Shown here: positions 26,269-35,212 of the stretch, piece after piece
Numbering within the stretch: position 1 is the first letter of the stretch
Layout of the letters: every line of letters starts with the position of its first letter
Assembly: GCF_002902905.1 (NCBI RefSeq)
Contig: NZ_CP026124.1
Span: 3,596,001 to 3,660,000 of the forward strand
Source of the DNA: Achromobacter sp. AONIH1
GTDB lineage: Bacteria; Pseudomonadota; Gammaproteobacteria; Burkholderiales; Burkholderiaceae_B
Length of the DNA stretch: 64,000 bases
Direction: 5' to 3'
The notes under the pieces: model-generated
What the model was told of the DNA's origin: nothing
Databases searched by the model: none
The model's input: the letters and a program-made list of their open reading frames with translations, nothing else
Program-made: the position numbers and the translations under genes

Positions 26269-27962
26269 GCGGGCTGCTGCTGGGCGGCGCCTGGGCGCTG
26301 GGCACGGCCTTGCCGGCGTTTCTCTGGCAAGCCTTGGGCATCCATTGCGCCATGGCCGCGCTGCTGTCGCTGACCCGGCCGCGGGATGCGCGGCTGCGCT
26401 ACGCGCTGTGCTGCGCCGGGCTGCTGCTGTGCGCGGCGATGTTCGCCGCCGATGTGGCGCATGCCTATCGCGCGTTGCCGGCGGCGGGGCCGGCGGACGC
26501 CGCGTCGCCGCTCTGGTCCGGAACGTGGCCGCTGTGGTGCGCCATGGCCTGGCTGGGCGGCGCGGCGCTGGCCGCCTTGCGCGTCTGGGCCGGCATGGCG
26601 TGGCTGCGGCGCCTGCTGCGCGCCAGCCAGCCCTGGACGGACGCGGCCTGGCAAGCCCGCGTCGCCGGCCTGGCGCGCCGCATGCGCCTGCGGCGAGAGG
26701 TGGGCCTGCGTCTCGTGCGGGGGCTTTGCACGCCGATGACGGCCGGCTGGTTCAAGCCGGTGCTGCTGGTGCCGGCGAACCTGGTCACCGGCATGCCGCC
26801 GGACCTGCTGGAGGCCTTGCTGGCCCATGAGCTGGCCCATGTGCGCCGGCACGATTATCTGGTGAACCTGCTGCAGTTCGCGGCCGAGATCCTGTTGTTC
26901 TTTCATCCCACGGTCTGGTGGCTGTCGCGGCGCATCCGCATCGAGCGCGAACGCATCGCGGACGACATGGCCGCCGCGCTTATCGGTCAACCGCGCCGGT
27001 TGGCGCTTGCCTTGAACGCCTTGAGCCAGGATGCCGACGCCGCGCCCGCGCCGGTGGCGCCGGCCGCGCGCGACGGCGATCTGCTGGACCGCATACGCCG
27101 CCTGACCCGGCCCGACAGCCTGCCGGCGCGCCGCGCCGTGGCCATGCCGGCGCTGGCCGCCATGCTGGCCGTGGCGATCGCCGGCGCCGGGGTCCAGGCC
27201 GGTCCGGCGGACGACGGCCGCGCCGACGCGGCCCGCCGGGCGCTGGCGCAATTGCCGGGCATCGACGCCCTGATCCAGTCCAGCGGCGCGTCGCATGTGC
27301 TGGTGCTGGACGCGCGTTCGGGCGACACGCTGGTCGGGGTGGCCGAGAACGAGGCTGTGCCCATCGCCTCGCTGACCAAGCTGATGACGGCGATGGTGCT
27401 GCTGGACGCGGCGCCCGACCTGTCTCAGCCGGTCCGCATCGACGAGCGCGACGCCGAGGCGGCGCGGGGCGGGGCGTGGCAGTTGCCGGTGGGGGCGGTC
27501 GCCCCGTTGGACACCATGCTGAAGCTGGCCTTGATGTCGTCGGACAATCGCGCCGCGCATGCGCTGGCGCGCAGCTATCCGGGCGGCGAGGCGGCCTTCG
27601 CGCGGGCCCTGCGGCGCAAGGTCGCCGCGTTGGGGCTGGAACACGCCCGCTTCGAGGACGCCATGGGGATCTCGCCGTCCAATCGCGCCAGCGCTGCCGA
27701 TATCGGCAGGATCGTGAGCGCCGCCACGGCCTATCCGCAGATCGCGCTGGACACCACGTCGTTGGACGAGTCCGTGGGCATGGATGCCGGCGCGATTCAG
27801 TACCGCAACACCAATCCGCTGGTCGGACGGCAGGGCTGGGACATCCGCCTGTCCAAGACCGCGACGTCGGCCGAGGCCGGACGTTGCCTGGCCATGCGGG
27901 TGCAGGCCGGGGGCCGCGAACTCACGCTGGTGCTGCTGAACGGGCGGGCATTGCCCGCCTGA
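26265..27962 (+). CDS. M56 (BlaR1/MecR1-like) metalloprotease fused to an S11 D,D-peptidase-like sensor domain
   Basis: A 565-residue membrane protein starting at a GTG that overlaps the repressor's TGA. Helices lie near 5-25, 45-65, 88-110 and 292-312. The M56 zinc site is HELAH (188-192) with 'ERERIADD' (227-234). After the last helix comes a periplasmic domain (about 330-563) with penicillin-binding motifs SLTK (369-372) and SDN (426-428), resembling the PBP7/PbpG endopeptidase rather than the class D-like sensor of BlaR1. The usual KTG is KTA (531-533). By analogy, a beta-lactam would acylate Ser369 and activate the cytoplasmic protease, which removes the repressor. This role is inferred from architecture and operon. 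Confidence 0.88.
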   Translation: MSGLLLGGAWALGTALPAFLWQALGIHCAMAALLSLTRPRDARLRYALCCAGLLLCAAMFAADVAHAYRALPAAGPADAASPLWSGTWPLWCAMAWLGGAALAALRVWAGMAWLRRLLRASQPWTDAAWQARVAGLARRMRLRREVGLRLVRGLCTPMTAGWFKPVLLVPANLVTGMPPDLLEALLAHELAHVRRHDYLVNLLQFAAEILLFFHPTVWWLSRRIRIERERIADDMAAALIGQPRRLALALNALSQDADAAPAPVAPAARDGDLLDRIRRLTRPDSLPARRAVAMPALAAMLAVAIAGAGVQAGPADDGRADAARRALAQLPGIDALIQSSGASHVLVLDARSGDTLVGVAENEAVPIASLTKLMTAMVLLDAAPDLSQPVRIDERDAEAARGGAWQLPVGAVAPLDTMLKLALMSSDNRAAHALARSYPGGEAAFARALRRKVAALGLEHARFEDAMGISPSNRASAADIGRIVSAATAYPQIALDTTSLDESVGMDAGAIQYRNTNPLVGRQGWDIRLSKTATSAEAGRCLAMRVQAGGRELTLVLLNGRALPA

Positions 27963-28021
27963 ACCGCCGGCCGCGCCCCGCAGGGCTGCCCTGAAGAATT
28001 TCCAACCACGCTTCATTCACC

Positions 28022-28852
28022 ATGCCTACACGCAGCCCCTTGCGCGCGCTCGCCGCCGCGCTGTCTCTTTCCGCCCTTTGCCTGCCCGCGCAGGCCCGCA
28101 TGCTCTGCACCGTCGTGGCCGACGTCGCGGACGGACGCATCGTGTTCCAGGACGGCACGCAGGACGCCTGCGCGGCCCGCTATACGCCGGCGTCGACCTT
28201 CAAGCTCGCCATCGCCCTGATGGGCTACGACGCCGGCATTCTGCAGGACGCGCATGCGCCGGTCTGGGATTACCAGCCGAGCTACCCGGACTGGGGCGGC
28301 GACGACTGGCGCAAGCCTGTCGATCCGACGCACTGGATCAAGTACTCCGTTTTCTGGTATTCGCAGCAGATAGGCGAGAAGCTGGGCCTGGCGCGCCTGC
28401 AGCAATACACGACCGCGTTTGGCTACGGCAACCAGGATGTGTCGGGCCACCCGGGAAAGAACAATGGCACGCGGGGCGCCTGGCACGTATCGTCGCTGCG
28501 GATCTCGCCGCTGGAACAGCTCGATTTCCTGCGCAGGCTGGCAAGGCGGCAACTGCCGGTCAAGCCGCAGGCCTATGACATGGCGGAGATCCTGTTCGAC
28601 GCAGGGGTCGATGCGGATGGCTGGAAGATCCATGGCAAGACGGGCACGGGATCGCCGGGCAGCTTCGGCGATTACGACCGCGAACACGCCTATGGTTGGT
28701 ATGTGGGCTGGGCCCGCAAGAACGGTCGCGAGCTGGTCTTCGCCCGGCTGATCCAGGACGAGAAGGCGGCGAGGCCGAACGCCGGCATGCGCGCGCGCGA
28801 GCAACTGCTGGCCGGGTTGCCGGGCTGGCTGGGCGCGGCCGGACAGCGCTGA
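28022..28852 (+). CDS. bla: Class D (OXA-type) beta-lactamase
   Basis: A 276-residue serine beta-lactamase hydrolysing penicillins (spectrum not deducible). Sec signal about 1-25; STFK at 58-61 (Ser58 nucleophile, Lys61 the residue carboxylated in class D), YGN at 135-137, Trp154 in 'GAWHVSSLRISPLEQ', KTG at 206-208. The SxV motif reads S109-V-F111, so Val is replaced by Phe. It resembles the OXA-1-like lineage and chromosomal OXA enzymes of Achromobacter/Bordetella more than OXA-10 or OXA-48. It lies 59 bases after the sensor gene and 7 bases before the acyltransferase gene. Confidence 0.93.
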   Translation: MPTRSPLRALAAALSLSALCLPAQARMLCTVVADVADGRIVFQDGTQDACAARYTPASTFKLAIALMGYDAGILQDAHAPVWDYQPSYPDWGGDDWRKPVDPTHWIKYSVFWYSQQIGEKLGLARLQQYTTAFGYGNQDVSGHPGKNNGTRGAWHVSSLRISPLEQLDFLRRLARRQLPVKPQAYDMAEILFDAGVDADGWKIHGKTGTGSPGSFGDYDREHAYGWYVGWARKNGRELVFARLIQDEKAARPNAGMRAREQLLAGLPGWLGAAGQR

Positions 28853-28859
28853 GGCCGCG

Positions 28860-29957
28860 ATGATCGCTCACGCGCGCGATGCGCGGATCGACATGCTGCG
28901 CGGCGTGTCCATCCTGCTGGTGCTGCTGCATCACTTCAACATTCCCTATTCGTTGAAGGACACGGGGTTGGCCGCGTTGCTGGGCTGGCCGTTCCTGCAC
29001 GCGCTCGCGCGCAACGGCAACTATGGCGTGACGATGTTCTTCGTGGTGTCGGGCTTCCTGATCACGCGCAACGCGCTGGACAGATGGGGCGGGCTGGATC
29101 GCATCCGGCCTGGGGCGTTCTACGCACTGCGGGCGGCGCGCATCCTGCCCTGCCTGCTGCTGGCCTTGCTGACGGTCGATGCGCTGGCCCTGGCCGGCGT
29201 GCCGATCTTCGGCAACCGGGCGGACGCGGCCGTGTCGCTGTGGACGGTTAATGCCGCTGCGCTGACGGCCTGGGTGAACGTGCTGATCGTTCAGCATGGC
29301 TGGATCAACTATCCGCTGGGCGTGCTGTGGTCGCTGTCCGTCGAGATGGCGTTCTACCTGTTATTCCCGCTGGTCTGCCTGGCGCTGCGCAGGGGCTGGA
29401 CGCTGGCCGCGCTGGCGGCTGGGCTCATCGTCGCGGGGCCGCTGTACCGCCTGGCCAGCCAGGGCGAGGCCGGGGCGTATCTGTATGGCTATGCGGCCTG
29501 CTTCGACGCCATCGCCATGGGCTGCTGCGCTGCCGTGCTGGCGCGGCGCGGCCGGTTCGCCGTCCTTGGACGTCCGGCCGTGCGCGCGATCATCGGCGCG
29601 GCCATGGCGGGGCTGTACCTGGCCTGGCCCATCGGCCAGAGCAATGTGCTGGGCACGACCGCGATGGCGTTCGGCACGGCCTTGCTGCTGCTGGGCGGGG
29701 CCACGGCGTCAAGGGCGCATGCCCGGCCCTTGCGCGCGCTGGCCGCCTGTGGTCGGCTCAGCTACGAGATCTACCTGTTCCACCTGGTGGTGCTGGGCCT
29801 GATCCGGGGCTGGGCGCCGCCGGCGCTGGCGTCGGGCGACGCGCGGGTCGCGTTGCTGGCGGTCTATCTGGCGGCTTCCTGCGCGGCCGGCTGGCTGGTG
29901 GCGCGGTGGTGGTCGGAGCCGGCCAACGCCGCGCTGCGTCTGCACACTAGGGCATGA
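28860..29957 (+). CDS. Acyltransferase 3 family membrane protein
   Basis: A 365-residue protein with about ten membrane helices. The family signature 'RIDMLRGVSILLVLLHHF' (Arg and His-His) is at the N-terminus, followed by 'MFFVVSGFLITR' and 'LWSLSVEMAFYLLFP'. Such OafA/OatA/WecH-type enzymes move acetyl or acyl groups onto sugars, peptidoglycan or lipids across the inner membrane. It starts 7 bases after the beta-lactamase stop and is probably in the same operon. Cell-wall acetylation as part of a beta-lactam response is attractive but unproven. Convergent with, and overlapping by 11 bases, the BMP-like gene. Confidence 0.9.
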   Translation: MIAHARDARIDMLRGVSILLVLLHHFNIPYSLKDTGLAALLGWPFLHALARNGNYGVTMFFVVSGFLITRNALDRWGGLDRIRPGAFYALRAARILPCLLLALLTVDALALAGVPIFGNRADAAVSLWTVNAAALTAWVNVLIVQHGWINYPLGVLWSLSVEMAFYLLFPLVCLALRRGWTLAALAAGLIVAGPLYRLASQGEAGAYLYGYAACFDAIAMGCCAAVLARRGRFAVLGRPAVRAIIGAAMAGLYLAWPIGQSNVLGTTAMAFGTALLLLGGATASRAHARPLRALAACGRLSYEIYLFHLVVLGLIRGWAPPALASGDARVALLAVYLAASCAAGWLVARWWSEPANAALRLHTRA

Positions 29958-30855
29958 ACTCGGCGCCGGTGTAGCCGCCGTCGATCTCCAGGCCGCCGGC
30001 CAGCCTGCCCGACCAGTCGTCCAGGGCGCGGCGTTCTTCCGCAGTGACGCCGGCGCCCAGCGCCAGGCGCAGCGAGGCCGCTTGCTCCAGGCCGTAGCGG
30101 GTGACGGCGCCGACCGCCAGCCGGCCGGCGGCATGGTCGGCCGCCGCCCGCTCCACGCACAGGCCGGAGTCGGCCAGTGCCGAGGCCAGATAGACCCGGG
30201 GATCGCGCGCCACCCAGTCGATCACGTTGCCGATCTGCCAGATGCCGGTTTCTCGGCAGGCGCGCGACACGCCATCGCGGCCGCCGTCCATCATGGCGAA
30301 GACCACGCGCGCGTCGCGCGCGGCAAGCGCCCGGGCCCATTCGTGCGCCCGCTCGGGATCATGCTGGTTGCCGCAGAAACCGGTGAGCGGATCGCGGCCG
30401 CTGGCGCGGCGCACGCCGTCGGCATACGCGGCGCGCCCCTTCAGGCCGGGGCGCACGCGTTCGCCGGACAGGTGAGCCGCGCGACCGTCCGCCGCGCGCA
30501 GGCCGGCCAGCACGCCGGCCAGGAAGGCGCTGTGTTCCTGCAGGATTTCGTAGGACGCGACGTTGGGCGCGGTCAGGCTGCCCTGGGTGACGGCGAATTG
30601 CGTGCGCGGAAAGCGCGGCGCCACCTCGGCCACGGGCGCATCGCCCTGGCCGCCATGTGCGATCAGCAGGTCCAGCCCCGGTTCGCACAGCGTGGCGATG
30701 CGCGCGGCGCGAGCCTGCGGATCGGTATCGGCGATCCATTCGATCCGCAGCGGCTGGCCGGCGCGCTCGGCGCGGCGCGCGCCCTCGACCGCGGCTTCGT
30801 TGAAGCCGCCTCGGCCCGGATGGCCAAACAGCGCCAGCACGCGGCGGGCGCTCAC
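29947..30855 (-). CDS. BMP/PnrA-like substrate-binding-domain protein lacking a signal peptide
   Basis: A 302-residue protein with the fold of the BMP (basic membrane protein) family of nucleoside or purine receptors: 'RRVLALFGHPGRGGFNEAAVEGARR', 'DLLIAHGGQGDAPVAEVA', 'GRAAYADGVRRA', 'IWQIGNVIDWVARDPRVYLASAL'. It begins at GTG 30855 overlapping the TGA of the Bug gene (GTGA). No signal peptide is visible with this start, and no ABC transporter genes are near, so it may act in the cytoplasm as a sensor, or the real start may differ. Ligand unknown. Confidence 0.82.
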   Translation of the reverse strand: MSARRVLALFGHPGRGGFNEAAVEGARRAERAGQPLRIEWIADTDPQARAARIATLCEPGLDLLIAHGGQGDAPVAEVAPRFPRTQFAVTQGSLTAPNVASYEILQEHSAFLAGVLAGLRAADGRAAHLSGERVRPGLKGRAAYADGVRRASGRDPLTGFCGNQHDPERAHEWARALAARDARVVFAMMDGGRDGVSRACRETGIWQIGNVIDWVARDPRVYLASALADSGLCVERAAADHAAGRLAVGAVTRYGLEQAASLRLALGAGVTAEERRALDDWSGRLAGGLEIDGGYTGAEFMP

Positions 30856-31835
30856 AGGCTGGCTCCGGTGGCGCGCACCACGGGTTCCCAGGCCTGGGCC
30901 TGGCGACGCACGAAGTCGGTGAATTCGGCGGGGGACTTGTCGGCCAGCACGAAGCCCTGGCCCTCCAGTTTCTCGCGCAAGGCCGGCTCGCGTAGCACGG
31001 CCGTCAACTCGGCGTGCAGCCGCTGGCGCACCGCGTCGGGCAGGCCCGCCGGGCCGGACAGGCCGATGAAATTCTCGGCCACCAGCCCCGGCAGGCCCAG
31101 TTCGCCCACGGCGGGAATGTCCGGCGCCTGCGGCACGCGCCGCTCGGTGGTGACGGCCAGCAGCCGCAGCTGGCCGGAGCGCAGATAGGGCAGGTTCTGC
31201 GGCAGCGCGTCCACGGCGAAACGGATCTGTCCGCCCAGCAGGTCGTTGCGCATCGCGCCCGAGCCCTTGTACGGAATGTGCTGCAGCGGCGCGCCGGTGG
31301 CGCGCGCATAGAGTTCGCCGACGATCTGGCCTACCGAGGCCAGGCCGCCGCTGCCGAACTGCACCGGCTGGTCCTGGGCCTTGATCCAGGCGGTCAGCTC
31401 GGCCAACGTGGCGACGGGCACGGACGGATGGATGACGAAGGCGGTGGGCACCGCGCCGATATAGGCCAGGTGATCGAAGCTGGCCAGCGCGTCGTAGCCG
31501 TGGCCGGGCATCAGCGCGGGCGAGATCGACAGCGGCGCCGAGTTCGACATGAGCAGCGTGTAGCCGTCGGCGGGCGCCTGCGCCACCAGCGCGGCGCCGA
31601 TGGTCGAGCCGGCGCCGGGCTTGTTCTCGATGACCACGGGCTGGCCCAGCCGCTCGGCCAGCGCGGGCGCGATCAACCGCGCGGCGATGTCGCTGGCGCC
31701 GCCGGGCGGGAAGGTGACGACCAGTCGCAGCGGGCGCGCGGGCCAGGCGGCCGTGGCGGCGCGTCCGATGCGCGGACGCGCCAGGGGCAGCGCGAGCGCG
31801 CTGGCGATCATGAAGCGGCGTCGGGAGATGGGCAT
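30852..31835 (-). CDS. Bug/TctC-family tripartite tricarboxylate receptor
   Basis: A 327-residue periplasmic receptor. The N-terminus 'ISRRRFMIASALALPLA' has the twin-arginine pattern, so export may be by Tat. Family hallmarks: 'PARPLRLVVTFPPGGASDIAARL', 'GQPVVIENKPGAGS', 'PADGYTLLMSN', 'IPYKGSGAMRNDLLGGQI'. Its stop overlaps the start of the BMP-like gene, giving a two-receptor operon with no permease. The ligand is unknown. Confidence 0.92.
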   Translation of the reverse strand: MPISRRRFMIASALALPLARPRIGRAATAAWPARPLRLVVTFPPGGASDIAARLIAPALAERLGQPVVIENKPGAGSTIGAALVAQAPADGYTLLMSNSAPLSISPALMPGHGYDALASFDHLAYIGAVPTAFVIHPSVPVATLAELTAWIKAQDQPVQFGSGGLASVGQIVGELYARATGAPLQHIPYKGSGAMRNDLLGGQIRFAVDALPQNLPYLRSGQLRLLAVTTERRVPQAPDIPAVGELGLPGLVAENFIGLSGPAGLPDAVRQRLHAELTAVLREPALREKLEGQGFVLADKSPAEFTDFVRRQAQAWEPVVRATGASL

Positions 31836-32032
31836 GCGGATTTCCTGCGTGGCGGCCCTTGGGGGGCAAAGGGCCGTACTGTAGGAAAGCGCCGCCGGGC
31901 AGACAAAGAATTTGTCGCCGTATGCTTATGTCGCGGGCATGAGCGTATGCGCGCGCGGGCATAAGGCGCGCGTCCTTGCGCATGCCCGCAAGGACGCGGG
32001 GCCGCCGGGCGGACCGGCGGCCGGGCGCGGCG

Positions 32033-33421
32033 TCAACTGCCCTGGCGCGCCTGCAGCATGTAGTCGACGGTCAGGTTCGACAGCGCGCGCACGCCGTTGA
32101 TCAGGCCGGACTCATCCACGTAGAAGCGCGGCGAGTGGTTGGGCGCGGCCTTGTCCACGTCGGTGCCCTTGGGCGTGACGCCCAGGTAGAAGAACAGGCC
32201 CGGCACCTTCTGCTGGTAGAACGAGAAGTCCTCCGACGCGGTGGATTTGGGCTGCAGGCCGTAGTTGCCTTCGCCGGCCACGCGGCGCAGCGTGGGGCCC
32301 ATCTTCTCGGTCAGGGCCGGCGGGTTGACGGTGGCGTTGTACAGCTCCACCACGCGCACGTCGGCCTTGGCGCCGGCGCTTTGCGCGATCATGTCGGCGG
32401 TGCGCGCGATGCGCTGGTGGATGTCCTTCTTCATGCCTTCGTCGTAGGTGCGGATGGTGCCGGTCATGGCGACGTTGTCGGGCACGATGTTCATGCGATT
32501 GCCGCCGTGGATCGCGCCCACGGTGATGACGGCCGGCTCCAGCATGCTGTTGATCTGGCGGCTGGGAATGGTCTGCAGGCCCAGGATGATCTGCGAGCTG
32601 ACCACGATGGGATCGATGCCGGACCAGGGGCGCGCGCCGTGCGTCTGCTTGCCGGTGACGTCGATCCAGAACTGGTCGGCGGCGGACATCGCCGGGCCGC
32701 TGCGCCAGGCCAGCCAGCCGGCCGGATAGGCGCTGGAGGCGTGCAGGCCGAAGATGGCGTCGACCTTGGGATTTTCCATCACGCCTTCCTGCACCATCAT
32801 CTTGGCGCCCCAGATCTTCTTGCCGTCGGGCTCGAAGTCGGCGGGGCTTTCCTCGGCGGGCTGGAAGATGAACTTCACGCTGCCGGGCAGCTCGTCCTTC
32901 ATGCCGGCCAGCACCTCGGCCGTGGCCATCAGGATGGCGGTGTGCGTGTCGTGGCCGCAGGCGTGCATCACGTCCACTTCCTTGCCCAGGTAGGTGCCCT
33001 TGGCCTGGGACGCGAAGGGCAGGTCCACCTGTTCCTTCACCGGCAGCGCGTCCATGTCGGCGCGCAGCGCCACCACCGGACCGGGCTTGCCGCCCTTGAG
33101 CACGGCGACCACGCCGGTCACGGCCACGCCGGTCTTCACCTCCATGCCCAGCGCGCGCAGATGGTCGGCCACCAGCTTGGCGGTGCGCGTTTCCTGGTTG
33201 CCCAGTTCCGGATGCTGGTGGATGTCGCGGCGCCAGGCGATGAGCTTGTCCTCGATGGCCTTGGCGCGCTGGTCGATCTGCGCGGCCAGCGCCGCATCGG
33301 GCGCGGGCGTCAGCGGCCCCTGGGTGCCGGGCGCGCCTTGCGCGGCGGCCGGGCCGGACCAGGCCAGGTGCGCGGCCAGGGCCAGCGGGGCAAGGCGGAA
33401 CAGGATGTTGCGGTGGCGCAT
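32033..33421 (-). CDS. Exported M20-family amidohydrolase
   Basis: A 462-residue zinc hydrolase of the M20/HipO group. It has a Sec signal (about 1-28, ends AAAQ), then a linker. Metal and catalytic elements include 'VALRADMDALPV', 'HACGHDTHTAIL' and 'FIFQPAEESPADF'. The dimerisation domain contains 'HGARPWSGIDPI'. The cytoplasmic relatives remove acyl or aryl groups from amino acids; the signal peptide suggests a periplasmic role, as in some Bordetella/Burkholderia proteins. Stand-alone gene. Substrate unclear. Confidence 0.9.
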   Translation of the reverse strand: MRHRNILFRLAPLALAAHLAWSGPAAAQGAPGTQGPLTPAPDAALAAQIDQRAKAIEDKLIAWRRDIHQHPELGNQETRTAKLVADHLRALGMEVKTGVAVTGVVAVLKGGKPGPVVALRADMDALPVKEQVDLPFASQAKGTYLGKEVDVMHACGHDTHTAILMATAEVLAGMKDELPGSVKFIFQPAEESPADFEPDGKKIWGAKMMVQEGVMENPKVDAIFGLHASSAYPAGWLAWRSGPAMSAADQFWIDVTGKQTHGARPWSGIDPIVVSSQIILGLQTIPSRQINSMLEPAVITVGAIHGGNRMNIVPDNVAMTGTIRTYDEGMKKDIHQRIARTADMIAQSAGAKADVRVVELYNATVNPPALTEKMGPTLRRVAGEGNYGLQPKSTASEDFSFYQQKVPGLFFYLGVTPKGTDVDKAAPNHSPRFYVDESGLINGVRALSNLTVDYMLQARQGS

Positions 33422-33650
33422 GAAGGTCTCCTCTTTGTCGGTCTGCGGGTTGCGCTTGTTGTCGTCAACGTGTGCCCGTTAACGTGTTATTGGCCGCCGA
33501 GCTTACCGGAGCGGCGACGCGTCGTAGCGCGTTGTTACCGATGCTTAAGAAGAGGGGGTCTTAAATTCCGGGCCTTGAAATCTCTGTGCGCGATCAGGCG
33601 CCGGCCGTGCCGGCAAGCCGGGTTTTTCGCCGCGGCGCGGCGGCGCGGTT

Positions 33651-35144
33651 TCAGGCCGCGCGCAGCGCCGGCTTCTCGCCGCGAGCCGCCAGCGCGAGCA
33701 TGGCGGCGGCCGCCAGCGAGGCCGCGCCCGCCACCGCCATCGCGAGGCTGAAGCCGCCGGCGAGCGCGTCGGCCAGCAGGGCGCGCGCGTCGCCCGCCGC
33801 CAAGGGCAGTTCGTGGCGCAGCACGGCGGCGCGCGCCAGCGCCAGCGCATCGGGCAGTCCCTGGCGCGCGAGCGCGCCGTTGAGCGCATCCACCGCGCGG
33901 GCGCTCATCAGCGCGCCGAGCAGCGCGATGCCGATGGTCATGCCGCTCTGGCGCAGCGCGTTCATGGTGGCCGAGGCCATGCCGGAACGTTCGCGCGGCA
34001 CGGTGGCCATCACGGCCATGCTGGTGGCGGGCAGCGCCAGCCCGGAGCCCACGCCCAGCAGCACCATCAGCGCGCAGGTGAGCGCGTAGGGCGTATGCGC
34101 GTCCAGGCCGGTCATGCCCAGCATGGCCGCGCCGATCAGCGCGTAGCCGGCGATCATCAGCCGGGGCAGGCCGAAGCGCGGATTGAGTTTGCCGAACACG
34201 GTGGACGCGATGCCGGAGGCGATGAATTGCGGCGCCAGCTGCGAACCGGCGGCCAGCGGCGACAGGCCCTGCACCTGTTGCAGGTAGAGCGAGAAGAAGA
34301 ACAGGCTGCTGTAGCCGGAGAAGCCCAGCACGAAGGATGCGAAGTTGGTCACTGCGTAGCCGCGGTCGCGGAACAGGCCCAGCGGCAGCACCGGCCGCCG
34401 CGCGCGCAGTTCCACGGTCACGAAGGCCGCCAGGCCGGCCGCCGCCAGCGCCAGCGCGAGGCCGGCCGGACGCGAGTCCCAGCCATGCTCGCCCGCGGCG
34501 ATCAGGCCGTAGGCCAGCGCACCCAGCCAGACCACGCTCAGGGCCTGGCCCAGCGGATCGAACGCGGCGTGTTCGGGATGGGCGCTTTCGCGGATGCTCC
34601 ACATGCCCAGCGCCACCGCCAGCGCGCCCAGCGGCAGGTTGATGAGGAATATGCTCTGCCAGCTGAAGTGCGCCACCAGCACGCCGCCGAGCACCGGGCC
34701 GGCGATCAGCGCGGTGGCGTTGCTGGAGGCCCAGATGCCGATGGCCTGGGCCCGCTCGCGCGGATCCGGGAAGGCCTGCGTCAGCAGCGACAGCGCGCCC
34801 GGTATCAACAGCGCGCCGGCCACGCCCTGCACGGCGCGCCCCGCCAGCAGCATGGGCAGGCCGCCGGCCAGCCCGCACATGGCCGACCCGGCGACGAACA
34901 GCAGCACGCCGGCCAGCCAGGAACGCTTGCGCCCATAGCGGTCCCCCAGCGGCCCCGCCGACAGGATGAAGGCCGACAGGCACAGCGCGTAGGCGTCCAC
35001 CACCCATTGCAGCCCGGCCATGTCGGTGCGCAACGCCGCCTGCATCGCGGGCAAGGCGACGTTGACGATGCTGATGTCCAGGGTGGCGACGAAGCTGCCG
35101 AGATTGACGGCGACGAGCAGGGCGTGGCGGCGGGAAGCGTGCAT
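33651..35144 (-). CDS. DHA2 (EmrB/QacA) family MFS drug exporter
   Basis: A 497-residue, 14-helix proton-driven efflux pump. It shows 'NLGSFVATLDISIVNVALPAM' (motif D1) and motif A 'LGDRYGRKRSWLAG' in loop 2-3, motif C-like 'GPVLGGVLVAHFSWQSIFLINLPLG'. DHA2 members export drugs, dyes, bile salts or siderophore-like compounds. No membrane-fusion partner is next to it. The upstream region has a TetR-type palindrome and a Fur-like box, so expression may respond to iron or to a ligand sensed by a TetR protein encoded elsewhere. Confidence 0.92.
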   Translation of the reverse strand: MHASRRHALLVAVNLGSFVATLDISIVNVALPAMQAALRTDMAGLQWVVDAYALCLSAFILSAGPLGDRYGRKRSWLAGVLLFVAGSAMCGLAGGLPMLLAGRAVQGVAGALLIPGALSLLTQAFPDPRERAQAIGIWASSNATALIAGPVLGGVLVAHFSWQSIFLINLPLGALAVALGMWSIRESAHPEHAAFDPLGQALSVVWLGALAYGLIAAGEHGWDSRPAGLALALAAAGLAAFVTVELRARRPVLPLGLFRDRGYAVTNFASFVLGFSGYSSLFFFSLYLQQVQGLSPLAAGSQLAPQFIASGIASTVFGKLNPRFGLPRLMIAGYALIGAAMLGMTGLDAHTPYALTCALMVLLGVGSGLALPATSMAVMATVPRERSGMASATMNALRQSGMTIGIALLGALMSARAVDALNGALARQGLPDALALARAAVLRHELPLAAGDARALLADALAGGFSLAMAVAGAASLAAAAMLALAARGEKPALRAA

Positions 35145-35192
35145 GGCGGAAAGCGTGCTGCGGGTTGCGGAAGCCCCATTCTATTTTCCGAC

Positions 35193-35205
35193 TGACCGGC
35201 GGTCA
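35193..35205. promoter_or_regulatory. TetR-type palindrome upstream of the DHA2 exporter
   Basis: TGACC (35193-35197) and GGTCA (35201-35205) with a 3-base spacer, 48 bases before the exporter's start codon. The TGACCGnCGGTCA form is common for TetR-family operators at efflux genes. No TetR gene is in the window. Confidence 0.45.
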
Positions 35206-35212
35206 ATGAATT

